Source of the DNA: Bacillota bacterium
GTDB lineage: Bacteria > Bacillota > Clostridia > Tissierellales > MES13
DNA length: 64,000 bases
NCBI GenBank assembly: GCA_009711785.1
Contig: VENA01000069.1
Location: 17,443 to 81,442 of the forward strand
Reading direction: 5' to 3'
Below, piece after piece: positions 17,483-26,143 of this stretch. The stretch's first letter is position 1; every line of letters begins with the position of its first letter. The position numbers and the translations under genes were made by a program. Below the pieces are notes generated by a model. It did no database searches and was not told the DNA's origin. It saw only the letters and a list, made by a program, of their open reading frames with translations.

Positions 17483-17546
17483 ACGTATTAGTAGAATGCT
17501 ATAATATATTTAAAATATTCAGAAAATTCAAAAAGGAGGTTATCCT

Positions 17547-18650
17547 TTGAGTATTGTAAATGAATTTATTGAACTTATAAAAATAGATGTTGAATCTAAA
17601 AATGAGAGAAAATTAGCTGATAAAGTGATAGAAAAACTAAAAATTATTGGTTGTGAAGTAATAGAGGATGATACTAAAGATAAAATTGGAGGAAATACAG
17701 GAAATATCATTGCTAGACTTAAGGGAAATAAAGAATACTCTATATTGTTATCAGCCCATTTAGATAGGGTATCTAAGGGAAGAAATATTAAACCTAGAAT
17801 AGTTCAAAATAAGATATTAAGTGATGGAACAACGATATTAGCAGCTGATGATGTAGCTGGTATAGTTAGTATTTTAGATGGTCTTAGAAAGGCAAAGGAA
17901 TTAAGAGACCGTTGCAATATAGAAGTTATTTTTTCAGTATGTGAAGAAAAAGGGGTAACAGGATCTAAATATATAGATTATAGCAAACTAAATTCTAAAA
18001 TTGCTTATGTTTTTGATTCGCCAGGAAATATAGGTAGAGTAATAAATCAAGCACCTACTAAATGTGTAATTGATGTTGAATTTTTCGGAAAGCCAGCCCA
18101 TGCAGGAAATGAACCTGAAAAGGGGATAAATGCTATTAAAATTTTAGCTAAATCATTATCTAAAATAAATGAGGGAAGAATTAATAAATATACTACATCC
18201 AATTTTGGAATAGTTAGTGGAGGAAAGGCAACAAATGTTGTTTGTGATTATGTAAAATTAACAGGGGAAGCAAGGAGTAGAGATAATGAAGATTTAGATA
18301 AGTATTTAGAATATATAAAAAGGGTTTTTAATGAAACAGCTAAGGAAAATAACACTAAAGTAAATATAAATATTAATAGGAATTATGAAACTTTTCATAT
18401 TAAAGAGGAAGAAAATATATCAAAACTACTAATAAAAGCAATGGAGAATTTAAATATAAAATGGGAATTTACACCTGGCGGTGGTGGAATGGATGCAAAT
18501 AGATTTAATAATAATGGGATAAAAGCAGTGGGCATAGCCACTGGCTATAAAAATAACCATACATTTAAAGAAGAAATAAATATTAATGATTTAAAAAAGG
18601 CAGGTGATTTAGTAAAAGAGATTATTATTGAAGCTTCAAAATTAGATTAA
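17547..18650 (+). CDS. M20-family peptidase, PepT-like
   Basis: A 367-aa zinc aminopeptidase of the peptidase T-like M20 group. Metal-site segments are visible: SAHLDRV near residue 73 (His-x-Asp), LAADDVAG near residue 102 (bridging Asp), SVCEEKGVTGS near residue 132 (Glu-Glu) and FTPGGGGMDANRF near residue 310. The dimerisation part (KPAHAGNEPEKGINAI) lies between. The start is TTG after AAAAAGGAGG. It is 13 nt upstream of an AbgT transporter, which fits import and cleavage of a small peptide or aminoacyl compound such as an aminobenzoyl-glutamate; the actual substrate is inference. Confidence 0.85.
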   Translation: MSIVNEFIELIKIDVESKNERKLADKVIEKLKIIGCEVIEDDTKDKIGGNTGNIIARLKGNKEYSILLSAHLDRVSKGRNIKPRIVQNKILSDGTTILAADDVAGIVSILDGLRKAKELRDRCNIEVIFSVCEEKGVTGSKYIDYSKLNSKIAYVFDSPGNIGRVINQAPTKCVIDVEFFGKPAHAGNEPEKGINAIKILAKSLSKINEGRINKYTTSNFGIVSGGKATNVVCDYVKLTGEARSRDNEDLDKYLEYIKRVFNETAKENNTKVNININRNYETFHIKEEENISKLLIKAMENLNIKWEFTPGGGGMDANRFNNNGIKAVGIATGYKNNHTFKEEININDLKKAGDLVKEIIIEASKLD

Positions 18651-18663
18651 AGGGGGTAATTAT

Positions 18664-20238
18664 TTGGGAACTTCAAAGGAAGTAAAAAAAGGTAAAATAG
18701 GTAGATTTCAAAGGTTTATTAATTTTGTTGAAAGAGTGGGAAATAAACTTCCCCATCCATTTATGTTATTTGTATCATTAGCTATCATAGTTTTAATCAT
18801 ATCTTTTGTATGTAATAAATTAGGAGTTTCAGTAACTTATATGACAGCTAGTAAAAATGCAGCAGAAACTACTAAAGAGGTTACTGTAACAGTTAGAAAT
18901 CTATTAGAAGCAGATTATATTAGAAGTTTTTTAACTGATTTTGTAGATACTTATGTTTCATTCCCACCACTTGGTTTAATTATGATAATGATGTTAGGTA
19001 TTGGATATTTACAGGATACTGGATTTTTTAATGCTCTTATGAGAAAGACACTTCTAGGAGCACCAGCATATACAGTAACATTTGTATTAGCAGTAGTAGG
19101 TGTATGTGCAAATATTGCATCTAATGCTGGTATTGTATTTGCTGCGTCGATAGGAGCAGCTATATTTGCAGCTTTAGGTAGAAATCCTATACTTGGTGCA
19201 GTTGCCGGATACGCTGCTGGACATGGTGGTTTTACAGCAAATTTAATGGTTGCTGGGACCGATGGATTACTAGCAGGTATTACAGAATCAGCATGTAAAA
19301 GTATGGGAATAGAGGCCCCTACACATCCACTTATAAACTGGTTTTTTATGATAGTAGCTACTTTTGTTATTGCAGCAAGTGTAACCTTTGTAACTGAAAA
19401 AATAATGCCTAAATTTATTAAACTTGAAGGGGATGTAGATGCTTCTGAACTTAAAAAACAAGAACTTACACCTATAGAAAATAAGGGTCTTAAAAATGCT
19501 TTAATAGCCTTTGTTGTATTTTTAGTACTAATTTTAATTTTTACAATACCACAAAATGGTTTACTTAGAAATGAGGCAGGAAACATTTTACCTAAATCAC
19601 CATTTACAAAGGGTATAGTAGCAATTTTATTCTTTTTATTTGTAACTTTAGGAACAGCTTATGGTATAGGTGCAAAGGTTATAAAAAATCATAAAAGCAT
19701 ACCTAAATTTATGGCTAATGGATTAAAAGGTTCTATATCTTTCTTTGTAGTTGCACTTCCAGCAGCTTATTTTATAGGTTTTTTTAAAGCTAGTAATCTA
19801 GCTACAATAATAGCTGTTAAGGGGGCTAATTTGCTTCAAAGTTTAAATTTTAGTGGTATACCTTTAGCAATATCTTTTGTAATACTTACAGGTTTTTTAA
19901 ATTTATTCTTAACAAGTGGATCTTCAAAATGGTTAATATTAGCACCTATTTTTGTACCTATGTTTTCGATAATGAATTTTTCACCAGCCCTTACTCAACT
20001 TGCATATAGGATAGGTGATTCAGTGACTAACCCTATATCACCAATTAATTATTTTCTACCAATGCTTATAGCTATATTACAGCAATATAAAGGGGATAAT
20101 GAAGATATAGGAATAGGTACTGTTATATCAATGACACTACCATATAGCATAATGTTTTTAATATCTTTAGTTTTATTACTTGTTATTTGGATGCTTATAG
20201 GATTACCATTAGGTCCTGGTACACCTCTTTGGTTATAA
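18664..20238 (+). CDS. AbgT-family transporter
   Basis: A 524-aa membrane protein with about a dozen hydrophobic helices and AbgT-family text such as NKLPHPFMLFVSLA at the start, FPPLGLIMIMMLGIGYLQDTG, the loop NAGIVFAA, then TSGSSKWLILAPIFVPM and SPINYFLPML. Known members carry p-aminobenzoyl-glutamate or export sulphonamides. It starts with TTG 7 nt after AGGGGGT and is translationally close to the M20 peptidase (13-nt gap), so import coupled to hydrolysis is likely. Confidence 0.9.
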   Translation: MGTSKEVKKGKIGRFQRFINFVERVGNKLPHPFMLFVSLAIIVLIISFVCNKLGVSVTYMTASKNAAETTKEVTVTVRNLLEADYIRSFLTDFVDTYVSFPPLGLIMIMMLGIGYLQDTGFFNALMRKTLLGAPAYTVTFVLAVVGVCANIASNAGIVFAASIGAAIFAALGRNPILGAVAGYAAGHGGFTANLMVAGTDGLLAGITESACKSMGIEAPTHPLINWFFMIVATFVIAASVTFVTEKIMPKFIKLEGDVDASELKKQELTPIENKGLKNALIAFVVFLVLILIFTIPQNGLLRNEAGNILPKSPFTKGIVAILFFLFVTLGTAYGIGAKVIKNHKSIPKFMANGLKGSISFFVVALPAAYFIGFFKASNLATIIAVKGANLLQSLNFSGIPLAISFVILTGFLNLFLTSGSSKWLILAPIFVPMFSIMNFSPALTQLAYRIGDSVTNPISPINYFLPMLIAILQQYKGDNEDIGIGTVISMTLPYSIMFLISLVLLLVIWMLIGLPLGPGTPLWL

Positions 20239-20243
20239 AGATG

Positions 20244-20275
20244 AGCCTGCTAATTTAGCAGGCTTGTTCTATTTA
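20244..20275 (+). terminator. Terminator of the AbgT transcript
   Basis: The inverted repeat AGCCTGCTAA/TTAGCAGGCT around 20244-20264 is followed by a loose T-rich tract. Confidence 0.6.
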
Positions 20276-20324
20276 TAGTGTTAATGTTATATAATGAAAT
20301 AAATATCCTTTGGAGGTGGGATTT

Positions 20325-21635
20325 ATGGATTTAGGAATAATAGGTCCTAAAAGAAGTATAAAAAGAATAAGTAGTGTTATAAAGAAAAATTTTAAATATT
20401 TTAATATAGTTAATCTTTATTATGATACTTATAAAGATGCAGCGAAAATAGCTAAAAAGCATCAAAGTAATCTAGATGGATTATTATTTACTGGAACAAC
20501 TCCCTTTGTATATGCAAGTGAGCATGTAAATCCCACGATTCCATGGGAATATATACCAAGACATGGATCTTCCCTTTTAAGTATTTTACTTGAAGGTATT
20601 ATTAATAATTATGATATAAAAAATATTAGTTTTGATAGTTATGATTTAGATAAATTACATGAAGCCTATGAAGAAATAGGTTTAAAAAAGAAGGATTTAA
20701 ATATTTATGTTGCTGAGGATAGAATATTAAAGGATGATTATATTAAGAGTCTTTATAATTTTCATAAAGAAAACTATTTAAAAGGAAGAGTATCTTGTTG
20801 TATAACAGGGATAGTGAATGTATATAAAAAACTTAATAGTGAAAACATACCTTGCTATAAAATAAGACATACATCGAATATAATAAGGGAAACAGTGACT
20901 AAATTAAAACTTAAGCATTTAGCATTGATAAATGAAAGTAACCAAATAGTGGTTCTTTCTATAGAGATGGACCTTCCTGAGGAGCAATCACTAATACATA
21001 AAAATGAATATCAATTAACCCTTCAAAAAATGAAAGTTACTGAAGAGATTTATTTATTTGCTCAAAGAATACAGGCAGCTGTTGTTGAAGTTGGATTTGG
21101 TAATTATTTATTATTTTCAACTAAAAGTATATTAGAAAGTGAAACTAATAATTTATCTAAGTTTCAATTAGTTGATATGATAGATAAAAATACATCTAAT
21201 ACTGTAAGTATAGGTATAGGATATGGAAGGACAGCTAGAGAAGCAAAGTATGGAGCTAATCTAGGTAAATCTAGAGCTAAAAAGTTTAAAGGTAATACTG
21301 TATATGCAGTATATGAAGGTGAAAAAATAATAGGCCCTATCAATAATTTAAAACAAAAGAATGAAAATGAAAATATAATAGATAAAAGACTTCTTACTAT
21401 AGCAGAGAAATCTGAATTAAGTGTAAATGCTATATTTAAATTAAATTCTATTAAAAAACAATATAGACTAGATAATGTAACACCTAAGGAATTAGCAAGA
21501 CTTTATGGTATTACTCTTAGAAGTATGAATAGAATAATTAATAAATTAGAAGGAAGTGGATATGTAGAGATTGTAGGCAAAAAGGTAATAGAAAAAGCAG
21601 GAAGGCCTAGTAGGGTTATAAGGTTAAAGATATAA
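20325..21635 (+). CDS. HTH transcriptional regulator with a nucleotide-cyclase-like domain
   Basis: A 436-aa cytoplasmic protein. Residues about 1-200 look like a ligand-sensing domain (LDGLLFTGTTPFVYASEH; PRHGSSLLSILLEG). The middle carries a GGDEF/GTP-cyclohydrolase III-like segment (SIGIGYGRTAREAKYGANL). The last 60 residues form a winged helix: TPKELARLYGITLRSMNRIINKLEGSGYVEI, in two parts. Regulators of this build are found beside peptidase-transporter genes in clostridia. Placed just after the AbgT gene, it is the obvious candidate to bind the TTAAAGACA repeats. ATG 20325 follows GGAGGTGGG; TTG 20310 lies inside that site. Confidence 0.7.
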   Translation: MDLGIIGPKRSIKRISSVIKKNFKYFNIVNLYYDTYKDAAKIAKKHQSNLDGLLFTGTTPFVYASEHVNPTIPWEYIPRHGSSLLSILLEGIINNYDIKNISFDSYDLDKLHEAYEEIGLKKKDLNIYVAEDRILKDDYIKSLYNFHKENYLKGRVSCCITGIVNVYKKLNSENIPCYKIRHTSNIIRETVTKLKLKHLALINESNQIVVLSIEMDLPEEQSLIHKNEYQLTLQKMKVTEEIYLFAQRIQAAVVEVGFGNYLLFSTKSILESETNNLSKFQLVDMIDKNTSNTVSIGIGYGRTAREAKYGANLGKSRAKKFKGNTVYAVYEGEKIIGPINNLKQKNENENIIDKRLLTIAEKSELSVNAIFKLNSIKKQYRLDNVTPKELARLYGITLRSMNRIINKLEGSGYVEIVGKKVIEKAGRPSRVIRLKI

Positions 21636-21665
21636 AAAAAAGGAGTTAAAAACTCCTTTTTATAT
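21634..21665. terminator. Bidirectional terminator
   Basis: AAAAGGAGTT/AACTCCTTTT (21637-21646 with 21651-21660) stands between convergent genes; A and T runs on the two sides serve each strand. Confidence 0.8.
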
Positions 21666-22976
21666 CTTTAACTTATATATTTTTTCCTTAGTTTCATCTG
21701 CATTTTCTGTCAATGAATCAACCGATTCTGAGATTTCATTTACAGAACTAGTAGTTTCTTGCATTAAAGCTGTTGTATTTTCTATAGATTCTAATACATC
21801 ATCAGTTTTTGTACTTATACTTTCCATTGTAGAAGATATATCTTCCACTGTAGCTGTCTGTTCTTCATTAGAAGCAGAAATTTCTTGAACCATTGAGTTA
21901 ACTGATGATACTTCATTTTGTATTTTTTCGTATAATTCATTGGATGAATCGGCTACTTCTTTTATATTTTCAATAACATTTGAAACGTTCCCTGTTTCAG
22001 TACTTAGATTATTTATTTCTGATTTTATGGCATTAATAACATTTTCAATTTCAGATATAGAAGTTGCTGTATCTTCAGCTAAATTTCTTATTTCTTCAGC
22101 AACTACTCCAAAACCATTACCTTCTTTTACACTATTAGTTTTAGCACTTTCTATTTTAGCATTTAAAGCAAGTATAGTTGTTTGTTCAGCTATTTTATTA
22201 ACTGTTTCAGTAATCTTTTGTATTTCTTCTGATTTTTCTTTTAATATGTTAGATGAATCTTCTACCATATCAAAGGACTTATCTAAATTATCAATACCTT
22301 TAACTACATCATCATTTTTATTTTTCCCATCTGAAACTATTTGATTAACATTAGTTGTAAAAGAGGCTGCTTCTTCAGAACTTGCTGTTATGCCCTGAGA
22401 CATTTCATTAAGATTTGAAAAATGATTTTTAGTATCTTCTATGTAGTTATTTATATTTAACATACTTTCGTTTATAGATTCAGTTTTATTTGCTATACCT
22501 GATATAGCTTTATTTACAGTATCAGTACTTTTATTTACATCTTGAGAAATATCAGAGACCTTTTCAACGGATTTGGTGGTGCTTTTAACTAAGTCAGCTA
22601 AGTTATCCACCATTTTATTTATTTCTTTTCCTAAAAGGGTTACTTCATCTTTTTTGTCTATGGAAAGTCTACTTTCTAAATTTCCTTTAGCTACCCTTTC
22701 TGAGAATTCCACAAGTTCAGATATTCTTGATAGTATTAGTTTTTTAATTAATATAGTAATAACTATAGTGAGTATTATAATATTCATAAAGGAAGCAACA
22801 TAAGCTCCTATATCAATATTTAATACAGAAAATTTGTTTACATACTTATTAATAAAACTTGCGATAAAGGGTGTTCCTAGCTGCGCTATAACTGTAAGGG
22901 TAATAAATTTAAATAAAATAGAGTTTGTAAAATTAAGGGATGTAAGTTTTGATAAACCTTTAGTTTCTTTTTTCAT
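21660..22976 (-). CDS. Chemoreceptor without a sensor domain
   Basis: A 438-aa methyl-accepting chemotaxis protein. Two hydrophobic segments (about residues 17-40 and 45-65) are joined by a short loop rather than a sensor domain, then a HAMP domain (RISELVEFSERVAKGNLES) and the coiled signalling domain. The hairpin tip differs from the consensus: EQTTILALNAKIESAK is followed by TNSVKEGN before GFGVVAEEIRNLAE, two residues longer than in the receptor at 7845 and lacking its AGE. It may sense membrane or cytoplasmic conditions, or signal to a special CheW-type partner. It is divergent from an HD-GYP gene. Confidence 0.88.
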   Translation of the reverse strand: MKKETKGLSKLTSLNFTNSILFKFITLTVIAQLGTPFIASFINKYVNKFSVLNIDIGAYVASFMNIIILTIVITILIKKLILSRISELVEFSERVAKGNLESRLSIDKKDEVTLLGKEINKMVDNLADLVKSTTKSVEKVSDISQDVNKSTDTVNKAISGIANKTESINESMLNINNYIEDTKNHFSNLNEMSQGITASSEEAASFTTNVNQIVSDGKNKNDDVVKGIDNLDKSFDMVEDSSNILKEKSEEIQKITETVNKIAEQTTILALNAKIESAKTNSVKEGNGFGVVAEEIRNLAEDTATSISEIENVINAIKSEINNLSTETGNVSNVIENIKEVADSSNELYEKIQNEVSSVNSMVQEISASNEEQTATVEDISSTMESISTKTDDVLESIENTTALMQETTSSVNEISESVDSLTENADETKEKIYKLKI

Positions 22977-23318
22977 AATAACCTCCTATATAATTTTTTT
23001 ATGTCAAAGACTTATGGGTTTTGAAAATTCGACAAAATTTGAGCTTGCAAGATAAAATTAACAAGTAAGCACCTCAATAGTACCATAAATAAAGATTGAT
23101 ATCAAATTAATTAGCTAATTTATGGGGATTTAAAATAAAGCAATTAATTTTAACACTTAAAATTAATTTGAAAAAAACTGCATTAAAGCTTGTTATTAAG
23201 TAAAAATAAAGTTAAAATAATGTCGGAATAAAAAGGAAATTCGACAAATTTTTTAAGAAAAATGTTTAAATCATATATTTCTGGATACATAATATAAAAC
23301 ATTACTTTAGGAGGTAAT
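22977..23318. other. Divergent control region with two Spo0A-like boxes
   Basis: A 342-nt A/T-rich spacer between the divergent chemoreceptor and HD-GYP genes. TTCGACA, the complement of the 0A box, occurs at 23028-23034 (52 nt from the chemoreceptor start, context TTTTGTCGAATTTT) and at 23240-23246 (73 nt from the HD-GYP start, context ATTTGTCGAATTT). A near-match TGTCGGA is at 23221-23227. I see no open frame or stable hairpin here. Each box is well placed to act on one of the two genes. Confidence 0.45.
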
Positions 23319-25538
23319 ATGGAAGATTATTCAATAGTTACCTATATAAAAAGAAAGTTTAATGGAATAACTTTAATAACTTTAATAATTACTTTACTAC
23401 TTTCAACTGCATTTTTATATAGTGTATATAAAGAGAATTATATTCAAGAAAAAATAAAACTAGAGGGAGTACTTAATAATTTAGTATTAGTATTAGAAAA
23501 AACATTATATGAAACTCAAGATCATTATAATAAAGAATTAGAAAAAGAATTATTACGTTTCTATAATGAGTATACAAAGTTTTCTGATAATACAAACATG
23601 GAAAAGTATTTATTAAATATAGGAAAAAATATTGAGAATTTAGATGATTTTAAAGTAACAAAAACTAACTATTATCTTTTAAATAAGAAAGGGACAATTA
23701 TAAAAACGAATTATGAAGATGACTTATATCTAAATTTAAGAAAATATCCTTCGATATGGGATAAGATAGATATGTTAGAAAAAGGTGAAGTATTATTGCT
23801 CCCCTTTGATAACGAAACAAATAATGATAAAGTACGACTCTATGGATATATCAAATTACCAAATGATAATATATTTGAAATAGGATTAAATTTTAAAAAA
23901 TTCACAAAAAAAATAACAGATAAATTTACATATTTAAAAAAGGGTAATTATACTGAATTTGATTTATTAACATATGATTTTAATTCTTTATTAACTGGTG
24001 AATCTAAAGTGACAGATAAAGAGAAAAAATATTTTAATGACTCTTTACATAAAAATAAAGTTATAAGCAAAAGAAAATCTTTATTTACTGAAAGTTTTTA
24101 TAAAGGGTGGGAAAGTAAATATGGTAAACAGTTTTTAAGAGTAAAGGTAAGATATAAAGTCTTAGAAAAAATGTTTTTAGTAATGGTTATGATTATAGTT
24201 TTTATAGTCTTTATATTATTACTATTAAGAAATATGTTTATAGATGAAATGAAAAAGATAATGATGCCTTTAGGATATATAGCTTGTGATATGGATAAAT
24301 ACAAACAAAACACTGATAATACATTAAAATTTACTAAGACAAAAATTAAAGAGATTAATAAAATACAAAATAGCTATAAAAACATGATAGAAATCATAAA
24401 TACAAAAAATAATAAATTAAAAGATAGTTATGATGAATTAGAAGAATCCTATCAAGAAGTAAATACAATAGCAAAGGGACTTGAAAAAGTTATATCTTTA
24501 ACTTCAGATGTGGGTAAATTTAAGCTAAAGGATGAAAATGAGTTTTTATCTAATATGTTAAGAACAGCTATTAATATAATACCTGAAGCTGATTTTGGAA
24601 CTGTGTATACATATGAAAAAGATGAAATAACTTTTATAGATGCTGTAGGACATAATATAAGTGCTTTAAATAAGCTAGATTTAGGGATAGATGAATTTAA
24701 ATTAAAAAAAGATGAAATAAAGATTATAGATAATATTGATGAAAAATTATTTAAAAGGGTAAGTGTTGATAAAAATACTTTCAATAAGGCAATTAAACCT
24801 ACTAAGCAGACACTAATGTTTGCTCTATTTAAAAATGAAGAAAAAAGTTGTGGAATGAATATTGATATAGATAAATTTAGTATAAAGGAATTTGAAAATG
24901 ACTCAATAAAACTTATAAAAGATTTTAAAAACTTAAATATGGTGTTTTACAAACTTCAAACCTATTATAAAATGCAGAACGATTTTCATAGAGAGATTAT
25001 AGTATCTATGATTAATATGTTAGAGATACATGATAGTTATACAAAAAATCATTCAAAAAATGTGGCGGATTTGTCTGCTAAAATAGCTGAAAAAATGGGT
25101 TTAAGTAAAGAAAGGGTAGATAAAGCTTATTGGGCAGGTATAATCCATGATATAGGAAAAACTTTAATTCCCTATGAAATATTAAATAATAAAGAAAAAT
25201 TAACCGATGAAGAATACAATATAATAAAAAAGCATCCTGTATATGGATATGAAACATTAAGAGATTCAAAGGAGCTTAGAAATGTTGCAAGGTATGTAAA
25301 ACATCATCATGAAAGATGGGATGGAATTGGATATCCTGATGGGCTTAAAAAAGAAGAAATACCTTTAATATCACAAATTTTAACAGTAGCTGATACTTGG
25401 GATGCAATGACCTCTAATAGGTCTTATAGAAAAGCCCTCAGTAAAGAAATTGCAGTAGAAGAAATAAAGAAAAATAAAGGGACTCAATTTTCACCTAGGG
25501 TTGTAGATGTGTTTTTAAATAAATTAGATATAGTCTAA
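23319..25538 (+). CDS. Membrane sensor with HD-GYP c-di-GMP phosphodiesterase domain
   Basis: A 739-aa protein: first membrane helix (about residues 17-37), a Cache-like extracytoplasmic domain, second helix (about 277-300), a coiled linker, a GAF-like region (about 390-530) and an HD-GYP domain from about 555 to the end. Catalytic text is complete: HSKNVADLSAKIAE, AGIIHDIGK near residue 606, KHPVYGYETL, the HHERWDGIGYPDGL signature near residue 664, and ADTWDAMTSNRSYR. Such enzymes cut c-di-GMP, so it should lower the ligand of the riboswitch at 7.6 kb. GGAGG precedes the ATG. Confidence 0.9.
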   Translation: MEDYSIVTYIKRKFNGITLITLIITLLLSTAFLYSVYKENYIQEKIKLEGVLNNLVLVLEKTLYETQDHYNKELEKELLRFYNEYTKFSDNTNMEKYLLNIGKNIENLDDFKVTKTNYYLLNKKGTIIKTNYEDDLYLNLRKYPSIWDKIDMLEKGEVLLLPFDNETNNDKVRLYGYIKLPNDNIFEIGLNFKKFTKKITDKFTYLKKGNYTEFDLLTYDFNSLLTGESKVTDKEKKYFNDSLHKNKVISKRKSLFTESFYKGWESKYGKQFLRVKVRYKVLEKMFLVMVMIIVFIVFILLLLRNMFIDEMKKIMMPLGYIACDMDKYKQNTDNTLKFTKTKIKEINKIQNSYKNMIEIINTKNNKLKDSYDELEESYQEVNTIAKGLEKVISLTSDVGKFKLKDENEFLSNMLRTAINIIPEADFGTVYTYEKDEITFIDAVGHNISALNKLDLGIDEFKLKKDEIKIIDNIDEKLFKRVSVDKNTFNKAIKPTKQTLMFALFKNEEKSCGMNIDIDKFSIKEFENDSIKLIKDFKNLNMVFYKLQTYYKMQNDFHREIIVSMINMLEIHDSYTKNHSKNVADLSAKIAEKMGLSKERVDKAYWAGIIHDIGKTLIPYEILNNKEKLTDEEYNIIKKHPVYGYETLRDSKELRNVARYVKHHHERWDGIGYPDGLKKEEIPLISQILTVADTWDAMTSNRSYRKALSKEIAVEEIKKNKGTQFSPRVVDVFLNKLDIV

Positions 25539-25630
25539 GGAAAACAGCAAAAAGGAAGTTCTCTTCAAAGATAGTATTATAACATAATTAATAAGTTATA
25601 ATAATAGTAACTATTAAGAGAGGTGTTTTT

Positions 25631-26101
25631 ATGGAATATAAAGAGCTTGAAAATAGAGACTATAATGACTTTTATAAAACTTTAAGAAAAGATATTGATA
25701 AATTTTTAAAGTCTAGTAAGGGAAAAAAATATGAGTATGGAGAATACTTACTTATAGTTCCAGATATGTTTTATTTACTTTGTAGATTAATTATAGATAA
25801 AGAAATACCTAAAACATATAAAGCTATGCTTTTATCAACTATCGCATATTTTATTTTAGTTGTAGATTTTTTTCCTGAAGCTTTAATAGGTCCACCGGGA
25901 TTTATAGATGATTTAGCATTAGCAGCCTTTGTACTTAATAGGGTAATAAATAAAACCTCTAATGAAATTGTAGAAAAGTATTGGATTGGAGATGAAAAAT
26001 TACTACCTACCATTAAAAGTATTCTAAAAGTATCAGATGATATTTTAGGAAGCGGTTTAATGAAAAAGTTAAAAAAATTAAGTAAAAGAAATAAAGTATA
26101 A
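25631..26101 (+). CDS. DUF1232 (YkvA-like) membrane protein
   Basis: A 156-aa protein of the DUF1232 family. The core segment near residues 55-100 contains IPKTYKAMLLSTIAYFILVVDFFPEA, seen in parts, then GPPGFIDDLALAAFVLNRV, the family's acidic Asp-Asp signature in a membrane-associated region. Members are short and of unknown role. It is a single gene after the HD-GYP gene, with AGAGGTG upstream of ATG. Confidence 0.8.
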   Translation: MEYKELENRDYNDFYKTLRKDIDKFLKSSKGKKYEYGEYLLIVPDMFYLLCRLIIDKEIPKTYKAMLLSTIAYFILVVDFFPEALIGPPGFIDDLALAAFVLNRVINKTSNEIVEKYWIGDEKLLPTIKSILKVSDDILGSGLMKKLKKLSKRNKV

Positions 26102-26112
26102 TAGATATTTTT

Positions 26113-26143
26113 ATTAAAAAACAAGGGGGAAATCCCCCCTGTT
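26113..26143 (-). terminator. Terminator of the M24 peptidase gene
   Basis: A G5/C5-core hairpin at about 26120-26143 (arms AACA-GGGGG and CCCCC-GTT) overlaps the stop codon; on the minus strand it is followed by a T run. Confidence 0.7.

Noticed and set aside
18951..19586. A 211-codon minus-strand frame inside the AbgT gene
   Set aside because: It is the shadow of a well-supported transporter gene, has no ribosome site of its own, and its composition mirrors the opposite strand.
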